Shown: one piece after another, positions 51,224 to 60,271 of the stretch
Layout: each line of letters opens with the position of its first letter
Position numbering within the stretch: the first letter of the stretch is position 1
DNA from: Bdellovibrionaceae bacterium UBA6776
Lineage (GTDB): Bacteria > Bdellovibrionota > Bdellovibrionia > Bdellovibrionales > UBA1609
DNA: 64,000 nucleotides
Direction of reading: 5' to 3'
Assembly (NCBI GenBank): GCA_002453155.1
Contig: DKGG01000011.1
Span: forward strand, 1-64,000
Notes under the pieces: model-generated
Seen by the model: only the letters and a program-made list of their open reading frames with translations
What the model was told of the DNA's origin: nothing
The model's database searches: none
Made by a program: the position numbers and the translations under genes

Positions 51224-52573
51224 ATGAAAATTTCGAATCCCTCGTTTTCACTGGCAAACATCATTGGAGAAACTCAAGAGCTGATTCGCCGTCAGCTTTG
51301 GGCAAAGATCATTTTATTTCTGATTTTAGGGGTGGCCACCGGATTTGTGCTGAGTCCCGAGATGGGTTGGGTCTCGTCAAAAATTTCAGGTGTGATTTCC
51401 GATTGGTTGGCCCTGCCCGGTCGGATCTTCTTGATTCTTATGCAAATGATCATTCTGCCCTTGGTTTTGACCTCTGTGATTCTTGGAGTGGTAAATTCAG
51501 AATCCATAGATTCTTTAAAAAGAATTGCCCTTCGACTTTTTCCGTATTTTGTCGCAACCACAGCCACCGCAATTGTCATCGGATTTGTAGCAGCTCAAAC
51601 CATTGCTCCGGGGCACTACATGGATCGAAGTAAGTTCCAACAGACTGCGGAGACACAAGTGGAAACCTCATCCATTGATGGGATTTCTCAAAGTCGGTCT
51701 GTGACCGAATCCATCACGTCGGTCCTTCCAAAAAATCCATTGGGCTCCATGTTGGAGGGGAATCTCTTTCAAATCGTTCTATTTTCGCTTCTTATTGGAA
51801 TTGCACTGTTAAGCCTTCCAAAAGATCAGGCAGAGCCCTTGGTTGTACTCTTACAGTCGGTTCAAAGACTGACCATGACCATTGTCAACTGGGCCATGTA
51901 TTTGGCTCCAGTTGCAGTGTTCGGGTTGATGGCAGAACTTTTGTCACAGGTGGGGTTTGAGGCCCTCAGGGGGATCGGTGCTTATGCCTTTACCGTGGTT
52001 GTTGCACTGATTGGGATTCTTCTTTTTTATATGTTGCTTATTTTTTTTGGTGCTCGTAGAAATCCGTTTCAATTTTTAAAATCAGCCCGAGCGGTTCAAC
52101 TGTTGGCGTTTTCAACCTCCAGCTCAGCAGCGGTGATGCCGCTCACGATTGAAACCGCAGAAAAGGAATTGAAGGTTTCCCCAGAAATTTCAAGATTTGT
52201 AATTCCCCTTGGGACGACCATCAACATGGATGGAACCGCGGCTTACCAGGGAGTGGCGGCCTGTTTTATCGCTCAGGTTTATGGAATGGATTTGTCGATG
52301 GGTCAGATTGCACTGATCGTGGTGTCTGCGACAGGAGCGTCCATTGGGGCTCCTGGAACTCCCGGAGTGGGAATTGCGATCTTGGCAAGTCTTCTCAAGG
52401 GCATTGGTGTTCCCAGTGAAGGAGTGCTTTTGATCATAGGAATTGATCGACTGTTAGATATGTGTCGAACGGTTGTGAACGTGACCGGCGATTTGACCGC
52501 AAGTGTGTTTTTTAATCGACTTATTGGGCCTATCGATGACTCTGATTTTTCTAAAGCTAAAAAAAATTTATAG
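51224..52573 (+). CDS. Dicarboxylate/amino acid:cation symporter (DAACS family)
   Basis: A 449-residue transporter. Family marks: AFSTSSSAAVMPLTIE (the serine-rich hairpin HP1), NMDGTAAYQGVAACFIAQ (helix 7) and GAPGTPGVGIAILASLL (HP2). DAACS proteins carry glutamate, aspartate or C4-dicarboxylates with Na+ or H+ in the inner membrane. The substrate cannot be told apart here. Eight to ten membrane segments are seen, as expected. Converges with the lipoprotein gene 4 bases beyond its stop. Confidence 0.9.
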   Translation: MKISNPSFSLANIIGETQELIRRQLWAKIILFLILGVATGFVLSPEMGWVSSKISGVISDWLALPGRIFLILMQMIILPLVLTSVILGVVNSESIDSLKRIALRLFPYFVATTATAIVIGFVAAQTIAPGHYMDRSKFQQTAETQVETSSIDGISQSRSVTESITSVLPKNPLGSMLEGNLFQIVLFSLLIGIALLSLPKDQAEPLVVLLQSVQRLTMTIVNWAMYLAPVAVFGLMAELLSQVGFEALRGIGAYAFTVVVALIGILLFYMLLIFFGARRNPFQFLKSARAVQLLAFSTSSSAAVMPLTIETAEKELKVSPEISRFVIPLGTTINMDGTAAYQGVAACFIAQVYGMDLSMGQIALIVVSATGASIGAPGTPGVGIAILASLLKGIGVPSEGVLLIIGIDRLLDMCRTVVNVTGDLTASVFFNRLIGPIDDSDFSKAKKNL

Positions 52574-52577
52574 AATA

Positions 52578-55268
52578 CTAGGGATCGAGAAGTCCAATGA
52601 CTCTCTGATTGAAATCCGAAAAAAAGATTCGATTTCCCCATCCGGTAATTCCAGTGGGGTAGTATAAGGATTTTGGAGTCATTTCTCCATTATTTGGTAT
52701 ATTTTTATTGTACTGTGAAGTTCCAATCCTTCTGTCAACATCTTGGCCATTTGCAGTTGGTATAGAATCGAATATACTCAACCGATGGAAGCTGAGGCTC
52801 GCAATATAAAGACGTCCGTCTTTAGAGATGTACATGCTCATGGGACTACCTATTCCATGAGTATAAAGTCCGCCACTACGACTGGTAAAGTCAGGCTGAC
52901 CAATGACGACGTCTGCGGCCTGATGATTCGTGGAAGGAATTGAATTCCATACAAGAACTCGATAGTTCAAATTGTCGGCAACCAGCAGCTTTCCTTGGTA
53001 GACTTTAACATCCTCTGGTGAATAGAGAGACTGCGAATCAGTTGGGTGGGCATTTGACGAAAAGTCAGGCTGGCCAACAACCACATCTGCGGCCTGAAAA
53101 TTTCCAGTAGGAAAAGAATTCCAAATAAGCACTCTATGATTTCCCTTGTCAGAAACAAACAGACGAGAGCCATCCCAAAAAACAGCGCTTGGAGAATGTA
53201 GACTTGAAGCTGAAATTCCACCGCTGTTGGCTGTCGCCGATGTAAAACTAGATTGGCCCAACACAAGGTCAGCAGGTTGGAAGTTTGTAGTTGGGATGGA
53301 GTTCCAAATCAAAACCCGATGGTTGATTTGATCCGCAAGCAGAAGTTTGCCATCTTCGGTAACTTGAATTCCCCCGGGATTGAAAAAGCTTTTTGCATCA
53401 GGTGGTGCGCTTCCGCCTCTGGGCATGCTGCCTGTGAAATCACTTTGACCTAGAACCACTTGAGGGACGGAGCCACTTTTTAAGTGAGTCTTATCCCAAA
53501 TCAAAACTCGATGTAAGAGTTCATCGCTAACCGCAAAATAGCTGCTATTAGAGCTCAAGCGAGTCACTGTTCCGAAAGAAGTTGCACTTACCGCGGGAAC
53601 ATTTGGTGAACTGGAAGTGAAGTCAGGCTGGCCATAAACTTTTTGAAAATTTTCACTATTTGATGAGGGTAAACCATTATACATTACAATACGGTGATTG
53701 GTTTGATCGGTGATAGCTAAATTTCCATTGATATTTGAGATCGAAATTGGGACGCGAAGTTTGTTGTTGGTCGTGCCCATATTAAATGACGTTGGCAAGG
53801 TTTGAGTAAGATGAAGATTAGCGGGTTCCCCATTCCCCGTAGGGAAGGAGTTATAGATCAAGGCTCTTCGACCGCCACTATCTAGGACAGCAAGAGAGTC
53901 TGAAATGGTAGTCACATCACTTACCGACTTGAATTGGGAAAGTGATGTAGACGAAGTGCAAGATGTAAAATTCGATTTCCCCAACACCAGATCTGCTGGT
54001 GTTCCATCACCGGTTGGAATCGAGTTGTAGACTAAAACTCTGTCATTGTTGTAATCAGAAATAATAAGCTTCCCGTTATAGACGTGAATTCCTTGTGGAC
54101 CGTTCAATTGAGTTGCCGAACAGCCCGCAGAGACATTTGTTTTAGACGTTTGACCGACGACCACATCTGGAGTCGTCATTGACGAGGGAATAGAATTCCA
54201 AATGCTAATTCTATTATAGCCAAATTCAGAAACAAGAAGCTTTCCGCCTGAAAATGCTACGTCCATCGGAAACTTGAGTCCACCCTGATCCTTTAGTGAA
54301 AGTGATGTCGAGAATGAGTTGAAATCAGTTTGGCCAATAACAACATCTGCAGGTTGATTGTTGGTTGTTGGCAAAGAATTCCAAATGAGTACTCTATGAT
54401 TTCCCTTGTCCGCAACTGCAAGCCGAGTTCCATCCGAGGCTATGCGATAGGGATCCCTTAAGGAAGAAGAATTCGGTGGAATAACTTCTAAGGACTCCGA
54501 TAAATTTTTCTGACCTAAAACGAAGTCGGGTGCTACGCCCACATCGGGAGTTTTGCCTATGAATCCTAATATTCGGTTGTTCATACTATCAACAACATAG
54601 ATAAGATTTCCAACTGACAAAATATCAGCAGGATAATAGAGGCCTTTCACAAGATTTTTATTCTTATTTCGAGAAGTCTGGCCCAGCACCATTGTTTTCA
54701 AATCTGGTTGAGCAATGACTGTTGGAAAGCTTTCACATTTAACCACGTAAGGAGAAGTTGCCTCGTTGTAGCTAACATTTATACTTATGAGATTGTCTCC
54801 GCGTTTAATCGCAACATTTGATTTTGTTCCAACAAGATAAGCGTTGGTCATAGGGATTTGAGAGAAATTCGAGTCGAGACTTGGGCAGGTTCCTGAAGAC
54901 GACTTAGAGGCGAAGATCCTCAAAGAATGTCTCGTCTCAGCGGAAACGTTGAGAGTTAGTTCTTGACCATTGGCGAAAACAAAGCCCTTGTACTTGGCAA
55001 AATGTACGGTTTCTCCATTGGAAAGTTCACAAGAAAACTTATTGTCCTCAATCTTACTGCTCCTCGCGGTTGCCAGAAAGCAATTTAACTCTGAAAACTC
55101 CTTAGGATCATCAAGAACTTCCGAATCTAGTGAGGAGTTTTTCTGAGCGGTTGTCTTGGGTAAGATGAGTGAGAGCGAAGTCTTGTCCTCTGCGCCACGG
55201 GTACATCCCGATAGGGAAGGCATCAAGGCAACAATAAAGAAAAGATGCAAAATGATACGTCCAAACAT
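52578..55268 (-). CDS. Large NHL-propeller lipoprotein
   Basis: An 896-residue lipoprotein. The signal peptide ends in lipobox LSGC, and the N-terminal module (about 22-175) is homologous to that of the RCC1 lipoprotein at 21185: both begin GCTR-x-AE and keep four spaced Cys. The rest is more than ten NHL-type propeller repeats, each ending like HRVLIWNSIPT and QPADLVLGQ, probably two propellers. NHL propellers bind proteins or glycans. Probably outer-membrane anchored. Upstream carries the TGAGACAAT element shared with the RCC1 gene. Confidence 0.85.
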   Translation of the reverse strand: MFGRIILHLFFIVALMPSLSGCTRGAEDKTSLSLILPKTTAQKNSSLDSEVLDDPKEFSELNCFLATARSSKIEDNKFSCELSNGETVHFAKYKGFVFANGQELTLNVSAETRHSLRIFASKSSSGTCPSLDSNFSQIPMTNAYLVGTKSNVAIKRGDNLISINVSYNEATSPYVVKCESFPTVIAQPDLKTMVLGQTSRNKNKNLVKGLYYPADILSVGNLIYVVDSMNNRILGFIGKTPDVGVAPDFVLGQKNLSESLEVIPPNSSSLRDPYRIASDGTRLAVADKGNHRVLIWNSLPTTNNQPADVVIGQTDFNSFSTSLSLKDQGGLKFPMDVAFSGGKLLVSEFGYNRISIWNSIPSSMTTPDVVVGQTSKTNVSAGCSATQLNGPQGIHVYNGKLIISDYNNDRVLVYNSIPTGDGTPADLVLGKSNFTSCTSSTSLSQFKSVSDVTTISDSLAVLDSGGRRALIYNSFPTGNGEPANLHLTQTLPTSFNMGTTNNKLRVPISISNINGNLAITDQTNHRIVMYNGLPSSNSENFQKVYGQPDFTSSSPNVPAVSATSFGTVTRLSSNSSYFAVSDELLHRVLIWDKTHLKSGSVPQVVLGQSDFTGSMPRGGSAPPDAKSFFNPGGIQVTEDGKLLLADQINHRVLIWNSIPTTNFQPADLVLGQSSFTSATANSGGISASSLHSPSAVFWDGSRLFVSDKGNHRVLIWNSFPTGNFQAADVVVGQPDFSSNAHPTDSQSLYSPEDVKVYQGKLLVADNLNYRVLVWNSIPSTNHQAADVVIGQPDFTSRSGGLYTHGIGSPMSMYISKDGRLYIASLSFHRLSIFDSIPTANGQDVDRRIGTSQYNKNIPNNGEMTPKSLYYPTGITGWGNRIFFSDFNQRVIGLLDP

Positions 55269-55424
55269 CTCTTTGTTATCGGTATATCTTTATGATGCCT
55301 GAAATCAAGTTCAGAAATCTTGCTTGAGGACGATTCAAATTGAGGCGATTGTCTCATATTTCTAAAATGGACCGAGACGAAGTTTGTAGACAGTTGGGAA
55401 ATTACTCATCTGAGTGAGGAATAA

Positions 55425-55931
55425 ATGATTGCATTGATTGTAGGTTCTACAGGAGCTGGAAAAACGACCTATTCTAAAAAGATTGGAGAAAGCTGGCCCG
55501 GAGTGGTCTATTCCATCGACAACTGGATGAAGAATCTTTATGGGCAAGACATGCCGAAGGATCCTCCATCAAATTGGTATTACGAAAATCAAGAATGGTA
55601 CGTCGACCGCATCGAGCGCTGCCAAAATCAAATCCGGGAATTGACCCTGGAAGGGGCTTTGAAAGGATACAATGCAATTTTAGACTTGGGCTTCACTACA
55701 AAAGATCATCGAAAGTCATTTATCGATTTTTTTTCAAAGCATGGTGTTTCAACGGAGATTCACTATTTAAATATTTCGATCGAAGAACGAAAGCGTCGTG
55801 TTCAAGAAAGAAACTCCACCAAAGGGGAAACCTTTGTAATGACCGTCGACGATACTTTGTTTGATTACATGGAAAGTATTTTTGAACCACCCTCTGAAGA
55901 CGAAGGCGCGGGAATTCGAACCATTGAGTGA
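55425..55931 (+). CDS. P-loop ATPase (AAA_33/zeta-toxin-like kinase fold)
   Basis: A 168-residue protein starting IALIVGSTGAGKTTYSKKIG with Walker A GSTGAGKT. A DLGF strand and a C-terminal RKRRVQERN arginine segment match small kinase-like P-loop proteins. These phosphorylate small molecules or nucleotides. No antitoxin gene is adjacent, so toxin function is not supported. It precedes the peptide/ABC locus in the same direction, with a 144-base gap. Confidence 0.7.
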   Translation: MIALIVGSTGAGKTTYSKKIGESWPGVVYSIDNWMKNLYGQDMPKDPPSNWYYENQEWYVDRIERCQNQIRELTLEGALKGYNAILDLGFTTKDHRKSFIDFFSKHGVSTEIHYLNISIEERKRRVQERNSTKGETFVMTVDDTLFDYMESIFEPPSEDEGAGIRTIE

Positions 55932-56075
55932 ACAGCGGCGGTGGCATTGACGATTGAAAGAAATCTATTCCTTTGTCGGATTTTTGTTAGAAAAATAAGT
56001 TTTCTGAAAAATTGTATTGAAAATTAAAAAAGAATCACCGAGTATAAATTCAAGTCTATGAAAGGAGGCGTTCAA

Positions 56076-56195
56076 ATGATGAATACAAGAATCACCACTC
56101 GTACAAATGCGACGGGATCAGTGACTTTAAATGCGGACGTCTCTTTTGGAGCAGATCTTCACGATCTTTCCAACAGCATCTGTCCGATCAAATAG
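56076..56195 (+). CDS. 39-residue peptide upstream of ABC exporter
   Basis: A 39-codon frame starting ATGATG at 56076, with AAAGGAGG ideally spaced before it. The peptide is Thr/Ser/Asn-rich at the start (NTRITTRTNATG), then acidic, ending DLSNSICPIK with a single Cys. An in-frame ATG at 56058 lies before the ribosome site and is unlikely to be used. A hairpin follows in the 143-base gap to the next gene. Size, strong ribosome site and position before an exporter fit a precursor peptide, but no modification enzyme is recognised. It could also be a leader peptide. Confidence 0.6.
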   Translation: MMNTRITTRTNATGSVTLNADVSFGADLHDLSNSICPIK

Positions 56196-56240
56196 CGGAT
56201 CCTCAAATAATATAAATCATTAAAATTATTAAGAAATTTC

Positions 56241-56264
56241 ACGAAATGTGGGTTTGAATTTCGT
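56241..56264 (+). repeat. Hairpin between peptide and 88-residue gene
   Basis: ACGAAAT (56241-56247) and ATTTCGT (56258-56264) form a 7-base stem with a 10-base loop. It lies after the 39-residue peptide gene and before the next ribosome site. It could partly terminate or stabilise the peptide message, as is common after precursor genes. There is no T-run immediately behind it. Confidence 0.4.
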
Positions 56265-56338
56265 CCTACGGATGATTTTTATTTCCACTCCTTTTTGAAA
56301 TTTCATCAATCAACTCTTTTCTCAAAGGAGATTAAGTC

Positions 56339-56605
56339 ATGGCTGCGATTGCCAGAAAACAAAATACGGAAGTGCTCGAAGTCCAATCTTTAAAAAACGA
56401 CGAGCTGGAAAAACTTAAAATAAGAAGCGTTTGGGTGAAGTTATGGAGTTGGAAGACTCCGGTTCAAATGCTCAAAAATTTCGTGGTTGTCTTCTTTGGA
56501 AGAGAACCACTTCTGCGAAAAACAGCGCCAGGTCAAAGAAGTGAAGAGATTAATTCTCGCACCGAACTGGCGAGACTGGATCAGTTTGGAGGACTGAAAT
56601 GGTAA
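56339..56605 (+). CDS. 88-residue protein of unknown function
   Basis: A basic, mostly helical protein with a short hydrophobic stretch (TPVQMLKNFVVVFFG, about residues 40-54) and no signal peptide. AAAGGAG precedes the ATG. It overlaps the ABC exporter start (ATGG-TAA at 56599-56605), so they are coupled. It does not look like a PqqD-type peptide-binding domain. Not recognised; likely an accessory of the exporter. Confidence 0.6.
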   Translation: MAAIARKQNTEVLEVQSLKNDELEKLKIRSVWVKLWSWKTPVQMLKNFVVVFFGREPLLRKTAPGQRSEEINSRTELARLDQFGGLKW

Positions 56606-58896
56606 TGATTAAAACAAAGCAAGAAGGCGCAGACAAGAAACCGGGTCTGACAAATTCTGCATTGATAGAAAGGTACACGGACCAAGCGTCGGAGTTGCCA
56701 TCTTCTTTGAGAAAAGAGTTGAACGGTAGAGGATATGTTCTTTTGTTTGCATATGCAGACTTGAATATGAATTTTCAACTTCAAGGATCATGGTTGATTC
56801 TTTTGGATCAAGGACTTGTTCTTGCCCATGCGAATCAAAATGAAGAGTGGAATCTCAAGCAGGTTCCACTCTCCGAGATCTCAAAGACCGAGGAAAGGCA
56901 GGCTTTAAGTTGCAACACTTTAAAGGTGCTTGGATCTGAAGGACAAATTCACTTTGTGGTGAGGTATTCCCATCGGCAATCCAGATGTATGGCTTTGCTT
57001 CGGACTTACCTGGAAGAAATTCTTTCGGGGAAAGAGTCCACTCAAAGACTGTCCAAGGATGCGGATGAAATCTATCGCGACCAAGTTTTGATGCCGGTCA
57101 AGGAAGCTCAGGCCTCCATTACGGGAAATCAACTGTCAGTGGTTTGGAGATTATTGGGATATTTAAAACCCTTTAAAGCTCAAGTGATTCTTGGGATGGG
57201 TGCTGCGATCCTGATGACGGGCGTGAGTTTAATACCTGCGTATTTGACGGGATATATTATAGATCAAGTCATTCAACCATTTGAAGGTGGAGTGCTCCAA
57301 AAGGAGAGCGCGCTCCGATTGATGTGGTTTGCAATTGCAGGTTTGGTTTCGACGTATCTTTTTCGAGAATTCTTCGGATGGATTCGTCTTCGAACCATGT
57401 CTGTGCTGGGTGAATATGTGGCGCGCGATTTACGGGATCAGGTCTACTCCCATTTGCACAAGCTTTCCTTGAGCTTCTTTTCAAGCAAGCAAACGGGAAG
57501 TTTGATCAGTCGGGTGGGCTCGGACACCGATCGCATTTGGGACTTCGTGGCCTTTGGTGTGGTGGAAGTGACAACTTCAATCATGATGTTGGTGGGGCTT
57601 TCCTCAGTCTTGATGTACTTGGATTGGAAGTTGGGATTGGTTGTTACCCTTCCGGTGCCGGTGCTTCTTTTTGCCATTTACTGGCATGGAGAGCACATGC
57701 AGTCCCTTTTTATCCGTGCTTGGAGGAAATGGTCTGATCTGACCGACTGTTTGTCGGACACCATTCCGGGAATTCGCGTGGTGAAGGCCTTTCACAGGCA
57801 GGATTATGAGACAGAGAAGTTTCAATCGCGAAATGCCGCGGTGGTTTCGGAGTTCACACAGATTCATCAAGCATGGACCAGCTTCTGGCCGGGACTCATG
57901 CTCTCCATTCAGGTGATTGTTATCACGGTTTGGATGATTGGTGTGCCTCGAGTGATTGAAGGCAGTCTGACCGCGGGTGTGTTTGTGAGCTTCACACTGT
58001 ATTTAACGATGTTCACTCAGCCCTTGGAAATCATCGGGCAAATGGCTCGAATGATCAACCGAGCGACCAGCTCGGCCCATCGGGTGTTTGAAGTTTTAGA
58101 TACAGAGCCTCAGATTACGGAAATTCAGAATCCCATTGAGATTTCCAACCTCAAGGGCTGTGTGGAGTTTAAAAATGTAAGCTTTAGTTACGATGGTGTG
58201 AGAAAGGTCATTAAAAACCTCAGCTTTTCCGTGAAGCCAGGTGAGATGATTGGATTGGTGGGGCCTTCGGGCGGAGGAAAAACCACAATCACCAATTTGA
58301 TTGCCAGGTTTTTTGAAGCGAATCAGGGCCAAATTCTGATCGATGGAATCGATGTGAAGGATTTGGATCTGGGATCTTTTCGAAAGCAAATTGGCTTGGT
58401 GTTGCAAGAGCCATATCTGTTTCACGGAACGCTTTTGGAGAACATTCGCTATGCAAAGCCGGAGGCAACACTGGAAGAAGTCGTTGCGGCGGCTCGAGCC
58501 GCGAATGCACATGACTTTATCTGCAAGCTTCCCAATGCCTACGACACCATTGTGGGCGAAAGAGGGCAGACGCTTTCTGGCGGAGAACGTCAAAGAGTGT
58601 CCATTGCGAGAGCCATCTTGAGCAATCCACCCTTGTTGATTTTGGACGAGGCTACAAGTGCAGTCGATACGGAGACCGAGCGAAAAATCCAAGAAGCTTT
58701 GGATCGCCTGGTCTCGGGAAGAACTGTATTTGCAATTGCTCACCGTCTATCAACTTTGGCCACCGCAGATCGCATCTTTGTGATCAAGGAGGGCGAGTTG
58801 ATTGAAGAGGGGCCGCATAAGGATCTGGTTCAGGTTCAAAAGGGTGTCTATAAAAATTTGGTGGATATGCAAAACCAGCTTGCATATCTATCGTAA
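56599..58896 (+). CDS. ABC exporter with extra N-terminal domain
   Basis: A 765-residue half-size exporter. Residues 1-175 form a PH-like or novel N-terminal domain, not a C39 peptidase. The six-helix export core is about 190-480. The nucleotide-binding domain has Walker A GPSGGGKTT (about 555), signature LSGGERQR (about 658) and LLILDEATS. ABC proteins with this N-terminal part lie beside DUF1854 and cyanophycin synthetase genes in other bacteria (from memory). Here no cyanophycin gene is in the window. It probably exports a peptide or an amino-acid polymer. GGAGG precedes the ATG at 56599. Confidence 0.85.
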   Translation: MVMIKTKQEGADKKPGLTNSALIERYTDQASELPSSLRKELNGRGYVLLFAYADLNMNFQLQGSWLILLDQGLVLAHANQNEEWNLKQVPLSEISKTEERQALSCNTLKVLGSEGQIHFVVRYSHRQSRCMALLRTYLEEILSGKESTQRLSKDADEIYRDQVLMPVKEAQASITGNQLSVVWRLLGYLKPFKAQVILGMGAAILMTGVSLIPAYLTGYIIDQVIQPFEGGVLQKESALRLMWFAIAGLVSTYLFREFFGWIRLRTMSVLGEYVARDLRDQVYSHLHKLSLSFFSSKQTGSLISRVGSDTDRIWDFVAFGVVEVTTSIMMLVGLSSVLMYLDWKLGLVVTLPVPVLLFAIYWHGEHMQSLFIRAWRKWSDLTDCLSDTIPGIRVVKAFHRQDYETEKFQSRNAAVVSEFTQIHQAWTSFWPGLMLSIQVIVITVWMIGVPRVIEGSLTAGVFVSFTLYLTMFTQPLEIIGQMARMINRATSSAHRVFEVLDTEPQITEIQNPIEISNLKGCVEFKNVSFSYDGVRKVIKNLSFSVKPGEMIGLVGPSGGGKTTITNLIARFFEANQGQILIDGIDVKDLDLGSFRKQIGLVLQEPYLFHGTLLENIRYAKPEATLEEVVAAARAANAHDFICKLPNAYDTIVGERGQTLSGGERQRVSIARAILSNPPLLILDEATSAVDTETERKIQEALDRLVSGRTVFAIAHRLSTLATADRIFVIKEGELIEEGPHKDLVQVQKGVYKNLVDMQNQLAYLS

Positions 58897-58909
58897 AGGA
58901 GAGTGAACG

Positions 58910-58933
58910 ATGCGTATTTATTTAGAACTGTAG
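58910..58933 (+). CDS. Seven-codon ORF (MRIYLEL)
   Basis: ATG at 58910 follows AAAGGAGAG and encodes MRIYLEL before TAG. It sits between the ABC exporter and the DUF1854 gene. A strong ribosome site before so short a frame is unusual. It could be a leader peptide, the remnant of a deleted gene, or chance. A heptapeptide precursor is known for microcin C, but no MccB-type gene is present here. Confidence 0.3.
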   Translation: MRIYLEL

Positions 58934-58961
58934 TTAATTTTTTTAATTAAGGAGATTTCAA

Positions 58962-59435
58962 ATGAGAGAAACTTTAAAATTGAAATGGAATGAGCAACGT
59001 TCGGAAATGTTTCTCATTCAAGGAGAAAATACGGAAGTTGCAGTGAAACTGCATCCGTGTTTTCCATGGAGATATCCAAGTTCTCATTTGAGCGTGAGAA
59101 ATCACGAGGGTGAAGAGCTTGGCTATATCAAGGATATGGACGAACTTTCTGAAGATTCTCAAAATGCAGTGAAAAGGTCTTTGGCCGAAGCCCTGTTTAA
59201 TTTTGAAATCTTGGATGTTTTGAAGGTGGAAGAGGATTTTGAATTGAGAAATTGGCTGGTGGTTACTTCTCAAGGAGAGCGAACCTTTCAAACCAAATTG
59301 ACCGATTGGCCAAGAAGGCTTCCCTCAGGAAGTTATGTCATTCGGGATGTTCATGGGGACCTTTTTGTGATTCGCAATGCAGAGAGTCTCTCCAAATCGT
59401 CTCTAAAGAAAATGAAAGCCTTTATGGACAATTAA
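58962..59435 (+). CDS. DUF1854 protein
   Basis: A 157-residue soluble protein. VKLHPCFPWRYPSSHLSVRN, then LGYIKDMDELSEDSQ and YVIRDVHGDLFVIRNAESL match the DUF1854 order. The family has no known activity; it is paired with ABC exporters, often in cyanophycin-related loci (from memory). AAGGAGAT precedes the ATG. It closes the locus and is followed by a strong terminator. It may be the exporter's partner or substrate-handling protein. Confidence 0.8.
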   Translation: MRETLKLKWNEQRSEMFLIQGENTEVAVKLHPCFPWRYPSSHLSVRNHEGEELGYIKDMDELSEDSQNAVKRSLAEALFNFEILDVLKVEEDFELRNWLVVTSQGERTFQTKLTDWPRRLPSGSYVIRDVHGDLFVIRNAESLSKSSLKKMKAFMDN

Positions 59436-59451
59436 TTTTCTTTAATCTTGG

Positions 59452-59495
59452 GAAAGCCCTCGAGTCTTAGTTAAGATTCAGAGGGCTTTCATTTT
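59452..59495 (+). terminator. Intrinsic terminator after the DUF1854 gene
   Basis: GAAAGCCCTC (59452-59461) pairs with GAGGGCTTTC (59481-59490), a 10-base stem whose loop itself folds (AGTCTTA, TAAGATT), followed by ATTTTT. It ends the peptide/ABC/DUF1854 transcript. Confidence 0.8.
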
Positions 59496-59514
59496 TCGGA
59501 GATCGGGGGATGGG

Positions 59515-60168
59515 ATGAGAAAATTTTTGTCGAGTTCTTTGTTTTCGATGGCTTTTTTGAGCGCAATGAGTTTTGCGCAAGAGGTTTCCACCAATCAGAC
59601 TTCAGTTTCAAAATGTCGATTTACTTTTGTTTCGGTGGATGAAATCAAAAGCGGAAAGATCTCAGAACCTGCTCTCAAAGAACTTGGACTTGCTGCCCAT
59701 GGGGCGCTCAAAACCTCCTATAATTTTGCAAACAAGTTGGATCATTACACTTTGGGACTGGTGTCCTATATGTTGACCGGGGGGTCATACTCTTTAGACC
59801 AAATCGAGCCTAATGAATGGGGAAAACTAAAACTCAGTGGACGCCTGGTTTATGCAGGTTCCAAATTGTTCAGTCATCAACCGATTCGGGGTGCAAAACT
59901 GATTTTTAAGGAAGATGAGAAGACTTTGGAGCTTCATACGGGTGCGCACGGAGAGTTCCAATTTTTAATGTCTGATCTGGTTCCTTACAGTCGAGTTCGC
60001 GTCATTCCGGGATTGATTTATGAAAGTGGGCGGAAATGGGTAAAGAGTTTTAAACTTCCACTGCAAGGTCATGTGAACTCAAAGATCTGCCAAGGGGACT
60101 TTAAGCTGATGGAAACTCCCATTCGACCTATTTTGTTGATTGCCACTCCTATTGACCAAGGTCTTTGA
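59515..60168 (+). CDS. Exported hypothetical protein
   Basis: A 217-residue protein with a signal peptide (RKFLSSSLFSMAFLSAMSFA), cleaved before QEVSTN. The middle contains a carboxypeptidase-regulatory-like beta domain (VYAGSKLFSHQPIRGAKLIF...HTGAHGEFQFLMSD). Such domains act as extracellular spacers or binding modules. Two Cys may pair. It is separated from the DUF1854 gene by the terminator, so it is probably a separate unit. Not recognised further. Confidence 0.65.
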   Translation: MRKFLSSSLFSMAFLSAMSFAQEVSTNQTSVSKCRFTFVSVDEIKSGKISEPALKELGLAAHGALKTSYNFANKLDHYTLGLVSYMLTGGSYSLDQIEPNEWGKLKLSGRLVYAGSKLFSHQPIRGAKLIFKEDEKTLELHTGAHGEFQFLMSDLVPYSRVRVIPGLIYESGRKWVKSFKLPLQGHVNSKICQGDFKLMETPIRPILLIATPIDQGL

Positions 60169-60271
60169 TGTCTCATTTTAGCTTAGGACCAGCGTCCAAT
60201 TGTAAAGCAAGTTTTCTAGATCGATAAGATCAATCCTTAAGTTTTGACCGCCAATTTGTCGAGTTAAAACT

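Noticed and set aside
55425..55931. Zeta-type toxin of a toxin-antitoxin pair
   Set aside because: The fold is plausible but no antitoxin gene precedes or follows it.
58096..58743. Long minus-strand frame of 215 codons
   Set aside because: It lies antisense to the conserved ABC ATPase domain and has no ribosome site or recognisable domain.
58910..58933. Microcin C locus
   Set aside because: Only the heptapeptide length matches; no adenylating MccB-type or aminopropyl-transfer genes are present.
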